64,000 nucleotides of DNA, from assembly GCF_000413315.1 (NCBI RefSeq), contig NZ_KE340297.1, forward strand, positions 809,698-873,697, in the 5' to 3' direction. The notes beneath the pieces were generated by a model, which did no database searches, had not been told where the DNA came from, and was given only the letters and a program-made list of their open reading frames with translations. How positions within the stretch are numbered: position 1 is the first letter of the stretch; each line of letters starts with the position of its first letter. This DNA comes from Propionibacterium sp. oral taxon 192 str. F0372. Lineage in GTDB: Bacteria > Actinomycetota > Actinomycetes > Propionibacteriales > Propionibacteriaceae. This document shows, one piece after another, positions 26,782 through 33,989 of the stretch. A program made the position numbers and the translations under genes.

Positions 26782-27369
26782 CCCCGCAGAATCGACCGCG
26801 CCGCCCGCAAAGCCGAACTCGTCGAGGCGCTGTGGTCCGTGATTCACCACCACGGCGTCTCGGCGGTGTCCCTCCGCACGGTCGCCGCCGCCGCGGATGT
26901 GTCGGTGGGGTCGCTCCGGCACGTCTTCCCGACCCGCAGCGCCCTGCTCACCTCCGCGGCCGAGCTGATGATCGACAATGTCACCCGGCGCGTCCGGGCG
27001 GTGCCAACCAATCAGAGCGCCCTGGCCTACGCGACCGAGGTCCTGCTCCACCTAGTCCCCACGAACTCGGTGAGCCGCGCCGAAATGGAGATCAATGTCG
27101 CGCTCATCGCGGAGGCGGGGGCGGATCGGGAGCTCCTGCGGATCCGGGACCGCACCCGGGACGAGCTCTACCGCCTCTGCCGGCGTCTTCTCGCCCGCAT
27201 CCGCCCCGACGCGGACGAGGAGCGGCTCGATGAACGCGCCCGCAGGCTCCACGTCGTCGTCGACGGACTGGCCTTCCACCTCGTCCAGGAGGAGCCGGGG
27301 ACGAGCCAGCAGTGGGCGAGGTCCGTGGTCGAGGAGGAGCTCCGCGCCTGGAGCGCGAGCGCCGGCTGA
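26779..27369 (+). CDS. TetR-family transcriptional regulator
   Basis: A 196-residue regulator. The N-terminal helix-turn-helix is clear: LVEALWSVIHHHGVSAVSLRTVAAAADVS followed by VGSLRHVFPTRSALL (about residues 12-55). The C-terminal ligand domain is helical. It starts inside the 42-bp palindrome, so it very probably represses itself and the divergent CPBP protease. Very high GC, matching the CPBP gene and suggesting the pair was acquired together. Confidence 0.9.
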   Translation: MPRRIDRAARKAELVEALWSVIHHHGVSAVSLRTVAAAADVSVGSLRHVFPTRSALLTSAAELMIDNVTRRVRAVPTNQSALAYATEVLLHLVPTNSVSRAEMEINVALIAEAGADRELLRIRDRTRDELYRLCRRLLARIRPDADEERLDERARRLHVVVDGLAFHLVQEEPGTSQQWARSVVEEELRAWSASAG

Positions 27370-27531
27370 CGGGCCCCGCGGTGCGCGGCGACGACGGCGG
27401 GCCCACCCCCTTCTCCCCCGGCCGCCTCGACCGGGGTGCGGGCCGGAGTGAAGTACCGCGGGTCGTGGTCGGGGATGCGGACGATGACCCGGTCGTAGAA
27501 GACCACCTTGATGGCGGTGCCGCCGTAGAAG

Positions 27532-28682
27532 TATGGCGGTCATGAAACAAGATCGTTTGGGTGGGTGCGGGTTGGCAGGTGCTCAAAGTCGTAGTCGAAG
27601 GTGCGGCTGGTGATGTAGCTGGTGAATGCGGTCCAGGTTTGTTCGGGGGTGTCGTGCTGGATGTTCGCGATGTGGTCTTTAGCGGTGTTCCAGACGTGTT
27701 CGGTGGGGTTGTGGTCTGGGGCGTAGGGTGGGATGTAGATCGGTGTGATGCGTTCTAGTGTTTGTCCGGGCGCGTACAGGTCGGTCACTGCTTTGGCGTG
27801 GTGAAATCTGGCGTTGTCAAGGACGACGGCGACGTTGTCGTTTGCTGTTTCGCGGGCCAGGCGGGTCAGGGCCAAGGAGGTCTGTTCAGCGTTCTGGTTG
27901 CCCTTGATGGGGTAGACCCTCATCTTTTTGTCCGTCAGGCTCAGCGCACCGAAAAATGACTGGTGAGCGCGCCGACGGTCGACGTAGAGCTTGGTCCTCT
28001 CTCCTTTGGGGAGCCACGTGCGTCGGGTTTCGCTCTCATGTTCGACGCGGACCTCGTCGACGGTGGACACCTCCCATCCCTGGGTCAGCAGGTCTGCGAC
28101 TTCCTGTCGGATCTGGGTCATCCGCTTGGTGATCGCGGCTTCGTCGCGGCGCTTGTCGAAGGGGTCGGGCAGCTTGAAGCTCATCCCGCAGAACTTCAGC
28201 AGCAGCTGGTAGGTGGAGTCCGACTGGTACTCGACGTCAAACAGGATCTCCACGACGTCACGCAACGCCGGCACGTCCCAGAAGTCCGCTTGTACCCCGG
28301 ACTGTGATGGCGGTCTGCTCAGGGTCTCCTTGAGCTGCTCCTTCTGGACGCGGGTGAGCTTCGCGGCGTTCTGGCTGTTGGCGTGCCCGGTCACCACTGA
28401 GCCCAGCCTGGCCGACCGCCAGGCCGAGAGCCAGTCCCGAACCGTTCTTTCATTTCTGTCGGTCATCTCGGCGATGATGCTGACGTCGACCCCACGAGAA
28501 GCCTAAAGGACGGCCGCGGCCTTCAGCCTCACCAGGACAAACGAGTCGTTGCGCTTCTTCCACCTCAGGAGAATGTCCCGCTCTTCACCCGTCACACCAA
28601 TCAGCATGCTACTATTCTATATCGACCTCCTCTCGATTTCTATTCCATAACCCGCATGCGATCTTGTTTAATGGCAGCCATA
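27532..28682 (-). mobile_element. IS630-type insertion sequence with TA target duplication
   Basis: A complete-looking element. The imperfect terminal inverted repeats are 27532-27555 and 28659-28682 (24 bp with three mismatches, sharing AAACAAGATCG), and the outermost dinucleotide at both ends is TA, the target duplicated by IS630/Tc1-mariner elements. The transposase runs on the minus strand and its stop lies in the left repeat. It sits between the GC-rich CPBP/TetR patch and a lipoprotein gene. Confidence 0.85.
27540..28607 (-). pseudogene. IS630-family transposase with in-frame stop
   Basis: Reading from the ATG at 28607 gives a helix-turn-helix N-terminus (EERDILLRWKKRNDSFVLV), but codon 35 is TAG (28505-28503). 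The frame continues from 28466 (MTDRNERTVRDW) to the end. The DDE domain is intact: STVDEVRVEHE (first Asp), VVLDNARFHHAK (second Asp) and YIPPYAPDHNPTEHVW (Glu). The 308-residue downstream product would lack the first DNA-binding helix. Probably inactive unless the stop is read through. Confidence 0.85.
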
Positions 28683-28810
28683 ATTACAAGAACGACGTGC
28701 CTGTAACCACGTGGAAGTATGTTCCTTCGGACAACAAGTCAAAGGACCAACGCATCAAAGAAGGTTGGTAGATCAATCGCTAACAGTAACCAGCGAAACC
28801 GAGGGAGACC

Positions 28811-29815
28811 ATGAATATGGTAAAGCAAATCATCGCAATAATCAGCATTATCGTTTTTCTAGCCACTGGCTGTAGTCAGTCAAAGCCTGGCCCTGGAATA
28901 CAGTTAGAGAAGCAGTTGGATACTATCGTTGCTAAGACTGGAATCACTCATGCATACGAAATGAAGATCTACGTGGATTACTTGGTGGTAACCGCTAGCT
29001 ACCAAGGGAAAACTCAAGATCTCGGAATTGAGAATGGTGAACTCGAAATCATCGCGATCACAGATCAGCCAGATAGAAGATTACGTGGCTCCTTACCGTT
29101 ATCAACATTCGACACCCAGAATCTGATCAACCGATACCGAGAGTTGAAGGAAAGCAACGAATGCGGAACCCCCATAGTGTATGATGAGGCCACCTTGCCT
29201 GGACAGCATGTCCTCAAGGCCAGCTGCTTCACCTCTCAAGGAGAAGAATACATACCAAATAGTACAACGGCAGATGGGCAGCCGGTGATCGACTCTCCCA
29301 ATCCATTCAATCCGGAGCATGTCTTATCACTAGCTCTTGCACACGCCGCAGTCCTCCCCGACAACGGAACCATCACCAGCTGGACAATCACCACCAGCCC
29401 CGAGACTGACGGCATCAAACAAAGCACCTACGCACCCCGGGCAGCCACGATTTTCGGGACAACATGCACACCAACCCTCGGAACCCATCTCGCAACCTAC
29501 GCCGACGGCGACTTCCTCGCACCACCCACTAGACTCTGGTGCAAGGAAAAGAGTGAATCTGACACCCCGGCCGATCCGAATGCCCCGAAACCTCCTACCT
29601 TCCGGCTGTCCGATTACGACCCCAACCTAGTCAACATCGCCGCCCAACACATCAAAGAAGAATCCGGCATCGACATCACCCAACCCATGCCCAGCGGCTC
29701 CAACCTAGAATTCAACCCCAACCCCGACGGCAGCAACACCATCACCTGGCGATTCGCATCCATCCTCCTAGGCACCCGAATGCAAATCACCGGAACCCTC
29801 ACACCCATCACATGA
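28811..29815 (+). CDS. Putative lipoprotein, hypothetical
   Basis: A 334-residue exported lipoprotein: signal MVKQIIAIISIIVFLATGC with a lipobox ATGC. The mature protein has no family I recognise; it includes four cysteines and repeated segments rich in Thr and Pro. GGGAG precedes the ATG. From about 29330 codons become strongly C-ending with little G on the plus strand, as in the 14.2-15.0 kb gene. It is followed 14 bp later by the YbaB-like gene, probably in one operon. Confidence 0.65.
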   Translation: MNMVKQIIAIISIIVFLATGCSQSKPGPGIQLEKQLDTIVAKTGITHAYEMKIYVDYLVVTASYQGKTQDLGIENGELEIIAITDQPDRRLRGSLPLSTFDTQNLINRYRELKESNECGTPIVYDEATLPGQHVLKASCFTSQGEEYIPNSTTADGQPVIDSPNPFNPEHVLSLALAHAAVLPDNGTITSWTITTSPETDGIKQSTYAPRAATIFGTTCTPTLGTHLATYADGDFLAPPTRLWCKEKSESDTPADPNAPKPPTFRLSDYDPNLVNIAAQHIKEESGIDITQPMPSGSNLEFNPNPDGSNTITWRFASILLGTRMQITGTLTPIT

Positions 29816-29829
29816 TCAAGGAATAACCA

Positions 29830-30681
29830 ATGGATGGATCTATATGGCACTTCGACGACACCGATGACGAGTTCCTAGCAGCACCGAACTACCCACAACC
29901 AGAACCCGAGCACGACGACCACGACCCCCTCGACCCCACACAACCCATGCTCGGTGGCCACCACACACCCACCCACCAAGAACACGACACCAACGATGAC
30001 GAGGACACCGGCGATGATGAGGACACCGAGCACTGGTCCCCAGACAAAGGCTTCCCCGACCCCACCGGAGCCGTCCGAGTATGGATGACCCCCACCTTCG
30101 ACCTACAACGCGTACGGGTATCACTCAACTGGCGCCACAAACTCACACACTCCAGCCTCGACGAAGCCTTCGGCATCATATTCATGGCCATCAACGCCAT
30201 CTACCACCAAGGCGGACACCGGCTCCCCTCCCCCGACCCGTTACCTGCCGAACCCTACCCCGGCCCCTTCGGATGGCACACCCTCCAACTAGCCGACCGC
30301 GAACACGCCAAAGTCGACGCCGAACTCACCGCCCTCGGCGACACCGAACCCACCACATGGATCGGCCACCACACCACCGCCACCGCCTACGACAACGCAC
30401 TCACCATCACCCTAGGCATCTTCGGCCAACCCATCAGCGCCACCTTCGACCCACAATGGCTAGCAACCAACATCCGCTCCAGCGACATCACCAAAGCAGT
30501 CAAAACCGCCTACAAACGCGCCCGCACAAAACACACCCCACCAACCGTCACCTTCGGCAAACGAGAACTCCTCACCCGCAAACACGACCAAATCACCCGA
30601 AACCTCCTAGCCACCTTCCAACACGGCATCCAGACAGGCCTAAATGGCCCAATTATAGGAGGGCAGGGTGTTGACGGCTAG
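29830..30681 (+). CDS. YbaB-like repeat protein with acidic N-terminus
   Basis: A 283-residue protein. An acidic, low-complexity N-terminus (to about residue 75, rich in Asp/Glu/His) precedes two beta/long-helix units: TFDLQRVRVSLNWRHKLTHS followed by a helix (about 88-130), and ALTITLGIFGQPISATFDPQ followed by a helix ending AYKRARTKH (about 190-235). This matches the two-unit layout at 24754-25344. No enzymatic motif. It probably works with the upstream lipoprotein; type VII secretion association is inferred. Confidence 0.5.
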   Translation: MDGSIWHFDDTDDEFLAAPNYPQPEPEHDDHDPLDPTQPMLGGHHTPTHQEHDTNDDEDTGDDEDTEHWSPDKGFPDPTGAVRVWMTPTFDLQRVRVSLNWRHKLTHSSLDEAFGIIFMAINAIYHQGGHRLPSPDPLPAEPYPGPFGWHTLQLADREHAKVDAELTALGDTEPTTWIGHHTTATAYDNALTITLGIFGQPISATFDPQWLATNIRSSDITKAVKTAYKRARTKHTPPTVTFGKRELLTRKHDQITRNLLATFQHGIQTGLNGPIIGGQGVDG

Positions 30682-30780
30682 GAGTATTCTACTTGCCAAA
30701 TTGAATGAAGTTCATCGCCTGCCACACCGATCAAAAACTACAGATGAATGGTCGCCGGCGGTTCCCCAGCACCCGCGGGG

Positions 30781-31782
30781 TCAACTATCCACCCCGAGAG
30801 CAGCGGCCAGTTCCGGCTGGTAGGCAAACAGGCCCGGTGAACCACCAGTATGGATAAACACGACGGGAAGCTCCGAATCACCATCACCCCCGGCGAGCAG
30901 ATGTGCCGCAGCCTTCCCGGTATAGACCGGATCCAAGATGATGCCTTCGGTCCGGGCAAATAGGGCAAGCGCCTCCCACACCTGCGGCGTCGGCACCCCA
31001 TAGCCCTCACCAAGTGCCCTATCACTCACCATCACCCGCTCCATCGACGGCGAATCAACCCCGAGCAACTCAGCAGTTTCAGCGACAAGCTCCATCAGAC
31101 GCTGCCTAGCCTGATCAGCTGGCCGGAACACCGACGGGAGATCCAACAGCCAATCAAGCCCTGCCGCCCCAACCACCAGCCCAGCAGCGGTTCCAGCACT
31201 ACCCAATGGAGCAACAACCCGGGCCCGGGTAATACCCAGTTCCCCCAGTTGGGCATCAAGTTCTGCAGCAGCAGCGACATAGCCCAGCGCACCCAGGCCC
31301 GCGGACCCGCCCATCGGGATGACCATGGTTTCCCGACCAGCAGCCGTCTCCGCGGCCACCAGCGAATCGGTGAGTTCCCCCGCCTCACCTGCGCTCTCGC
31401 AGACATGTACCTCAGCGCCGAAGAGATGATCCAGCACAACATTGCCCGATTCCCGGTAGGCGACCCCGTTGCGGGGAACCGATGCGGTCAGCACCAGAAT
31501 GCAGCGCATCCCGAGTTTCGCGGCCGCCGCCGCTGTCTGGCGACCGTGATTGGTCTGCAACGCCCCGAAGGTGATCACCGTCGCAACGCCATCCTCGCGC
31601 GCTTGGCCGAGCAGGAACTCCAGCTTGCGCAGCTTGTTCCCACCACCACCCAAGCCGTTGATGTCGTCGCGTTTCACCAGCACCCGACGACCCAACGCCT
31701 CACCCAACCTGGGGGCCTCCTCCAACGGGGTGGGCCACAGCCCCAGCGGGAGTCGCGGGAAATGGGAAAGATCCGGGACCAT
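30781..31782 (-). CDS. D-cysteine desulfhydrase / ACC deaminase-like PLP enzyme
   Basis: A 333-residue fold-type II PLP enzyme. KRDDINGLGGGGNKLRKLE contains the PLP lysine (NKLRK), LQTNHGRQTAAAA the substrate/cofactor loop, and PLGSAGTAAGL the phosphate-binding Gly/Ser loop. Members degrade D-cysteine to pyruvate, sulfide and ammonia or deaminate 1-aminocyclopropane-1-carboxylate; the GGGGNK-type sequence favours D-cysteine desulfhydrase but sequence alone does not settle it. Stands alone. Confidence 0.85.
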   Translation of the reverse strand: MVPDLSHFPRLPLGLWPTPLEEAPRLGEALGRRVLVKRDDINGLGGGGNKLRKLEFLLGQAREDGVATVITFGALQTNHGRQTAAAAAKLGMRCILVLTASVPRNGVAYRESGNVVLDHLFGAEVHVCESAGEAGELTDSLVAAETAAGRETMVIPMGGSAGLGALGYVAAAAELDAQLGELGITRARVVAPLGSAGTAAGLVVGAAGLDWLLDLPSVFRPADQARQRLMELVAETAELLGVDSPSMERVMVSDRALGEGYGVPTPQVWEALALFARTEGIILDPVYTGKAAAHLLAGGDGDSELPVVFIHTGGSPGLFAYQPELAAALGVDS

Positions 31783-32123
31783 CGGCTCACTCTCCTATGA
31801 CAAGCAGAAACGCATCGAACCGGGGAGCGGGTTGCTGCCCAGCCACCACCCCACGACACCGGACCGACGACGGCACTGGGCCGGACCATGACGAGAGGCA
31901 GACGAAACCGTGAGCCCAGCGTATCAGTGCATCCTGGTCACACAGCTGTCCAGCTGGATCACTCAAAGCGCGCGATGCGCAATCGGTCCCAAGTAGGCAG
32001 GACACGCAGGAAGAATCCCGGATATTTGGATGCACTGTTGTACCCTGAAGTGAACCGGTGAAACTCTACTATGTTTTAGTCCCCCGCGCCGACGGAGACT
32101 GAACAAGGCAGGAACACGCGTCC
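31783..32123. other. Divergent intergenic region
   Basis: A 341-bp gap between the PLP enzyme (minus) and the Asp-rich protein (plus). It must contain both promoters, but I see no clear repeat, riboswitch or small gene in it. Confidence 0.4.
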
Positions 32124-32708
32124 ATGACATTCGATCCCGATGAAGAGTTGGTCCCGATCCTCCAGCGGACCCGCAGCATCGTGGCGAAGCCGCGGCTTGT
32201 CATCGCCGCAGGCTTGGGCTTGTTGTTCCTGGGCACCGGTCTCATCGTCGGCAACCGTGTGGGGCGTCCCACTGTGACAACCACCGTCGCCCCGACACAG
32301 ACGGTGACCTCGACATCGTCCCCAACAGTCGAGCAGGCACATGTCGCAATCAGTGGGACGCCCACACCGGTGGTCAGCGAGGAACCCCAAGCACCGGCCG
32401 ACGCTCCCCAGGCTCCCGCACCAGACGATGCCGGTGCCGCATCCCAGGGTCAGGATTCCGGAACCAATCAGCAGGCTCCCAGCGTCCAGCCACAGGCCCC
32501 GGCCCCCACCACCGCACCTCCGCCGCCAGTCAACAGGCGGGATCATCACAACAAGTGGGATCATGATGATGACGACGACGACGATGATGATGACGACGAC
32601 GATGACGATGACGACCGCTGGCGTCGTCATCGCCATGATCATCGTGACCGCTGGGACCGCGGCTGGCGCGATTGGGACGATTGGGGCTACCGCCACCGCC
32701 GCCGCTAA
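32124..32708 (+). CDS. Single-pass membrane protein with poly-Asp and His/Arg-rich tail
   Basis: A 194-residue protein: short cytoplasmic N-terminus, one transmembrane helix (about residues 25-45), a Thr/Pro/Ala/Gln-rich outside linker (about 50-140), then 17 consecutive Asp residues and a terminal 30 residues alternating Arg, His, Asp and Trp. The tail could bind cations such as calcium, zinc or copper, or interact with the wall; this is inference. Low complexity makes homology unreliable. The GAY run is at 32565-32615. Confidence 0.6.
   Translation: MTFDPDEELVPILQRTRSIVAKPRLVIAAGLGLLFLGTGLIVGNRVGRPTVTTTVAPTQTVTSTSSPTVEQAHVAISGTPTPVVSEEPQAPADAPQAPAPDDAGAASQGQDSGTNQQAPSVQPQAPAPTTAPPPPVNRRDHHNKWDHDDDDDDDDDDDDDDDDDRWRRHRHDHRDRWDRGWRDWDDWGYRHRRR
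32565..32615 (+). repeat. GAT/GAC trinucleotide repeat
   Basis: Seventeen uninterrupted Asp codons, mixed GAT and GAC. The tract could change length by slippage in steps of three without breaking the frame. Confidence 0.9.
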
Positions 32709-32906
32709 GTGATGGCCTATCGGCCAACAGACATGACTACAGCCACACCTAGCAGATGGCTTTTGAGTGCAGAACATCAGCACGGCTATCTCATCTGACC
32801 GTTACGCCTGAACACCAGGCATCCATGACTGCTCTGGCCATCTGCCACCCGAAAGCTCGCCGTGGACCAGCTGCTCGCACCATGCACCCAGTGGGAGAAT
32901 CACCCC

Positions 32907-33986
32907 ATGCGCACCTACAACTTCTCCGCCGGGCCGTCAATGATGCCACTTGAGGTGCTTGAGCGGGCCGCCGCCGAACTCACCGATTGGAAGGACGGCA
33001 TGTCGGTGATGGAGGTCTCCCACCGCGGCAAGGATTTCGTCGCCACTGCAACCGCCACCCGCCACAAACTGCGCACCCTGCTAGAAATTCCCGACGACTA
33101 CGAGGTTCTTTTTCTCCAAGGAGGTGCCTACGGACAATTTGCCGCCATCCCGATGAACCTAGCCCCCCGCGGTGCTCTCGTTAATTTGATCAACACCGGC
33201 CAGTGGAGCGCCAAGGCATGCAAGGAAGCCACCACGCTCGGAGCCCAGGTGCGCGTGATCGCCGACGAGAAAGCCTCCAACTACACCACGGTGCCCGCTC
33301 CCGGATCGTTCACCATCGACGCGGATGCCGCCTATGTGCACTACACCCCCAACGAAACCATCGGTGGTGTCGAATTCAGTTATGTGCCCGACACCGGCGC
33401 GATCCCGCTGGTTGGAGATTTCTCCTCGACGATCCTCTCCCGTCCGCTCGACGTCGCCGCGCACGGAGTCATCTACGCCGGAACCCAGAAGAACATGGGC
33501 CCCTCCGGCATGGCCGTGGTGATCGTGCGCAGGGATCTGCTCGACCGAGCCCACCCCGGCATTCCCTCGATCTGGTCGTACAAGTCCATGGCCGAAACGG
33601 ATTCGATGCTCAATACTCCCCCTACCTTTTCCATCTACATGCTGGGATTGGTTCTCGACTGGATCGCCGACAACGGCGGACTAGACGGCATGGCCCGGCG
33701 CAACCAGGAGAAGGCCGAGGCGCTGTATGCGGCCATCGACTCCTCACCCTTCTACTCCAATCCGGTGGCCCCCGATGCCAGGTCCTGGATGAATGTCCCC
33801 TTCCTGCTCGCTGATCCCTCCCTTGACAAGGTATTCGTCGCCGAGGCCGAGCAGGCGGGGCTGATGAATCTCGCCGGGCATCGTTCCGTCGGCGGGTTAC
33901 GAGCCTCGCTCTACAACGCGATGCCGATTGAGGGGGTCCGTGCCCTGATCGACTTCATGGATTCTTTCGCCACCGCTCACGGCTGA
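32907..33986 (+). CDS. serC: SerC, phosphoserine aminotransferase
   Basis: A 359-residue class V aminotransferase. The N-terminus YNFSAGPSMMP is the SerC signature; LFLQGGAYGQFAAIPMNL and the PLP lysine in GTQKNMGPSG follow, with GLRASLYNAM at the C-terminus. It converts 3-phosphohydroxypyruvate to O-phosphoserine in serine synthesis and can also serve pyridoxal synthesis. The ATG at 32907 has GGGAG upstream. It is followed 3 bp later by the PPDK-N protein. Confidence 0.95.
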   Translation: MRTYNFSAGPSMMPLEVLERAAAELTDWKDGMSVMEVSHRGKDFVATATATRHKLRTLLEIPDDYEVLFLQGGAYGQFAAIPMNLAPRGALVNLINTGQWSAKACKEATTLGAQVRVIADEKASNYTTVPAPGSFTIDADAAYVHYTPNETIGGVEFSYVPDTGAIPLVGDFSSTILSRPLDVAAHGVIYAGTQKNMGPSGMAVVIVRRDLLDRAHPGIPSIWSYKSMAETDSMLNTPPTFSIYMLGLVLDWIADNGGLDGMARRNQEKAEALYAAIDSSPFYSNPVAPDARSWMNVPFLLADPSLDKVFVAEAEQAGLMNLAGHRSVGGLRASLYNAMPIEGVRALIDFMDSFATAHG

Positions 33987-33989
33987 ACC

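Noticed and set aside
27052-27531. Minus-strand frames next to the IS element (containing VFYDRVIVRIPDHDPRYF)
   Set aside because: A short segment at 27415-27531 looks once coding, but the frame then runs opposite the TetR gene. At most a remnant cut by the IS630 element; I could not name it.
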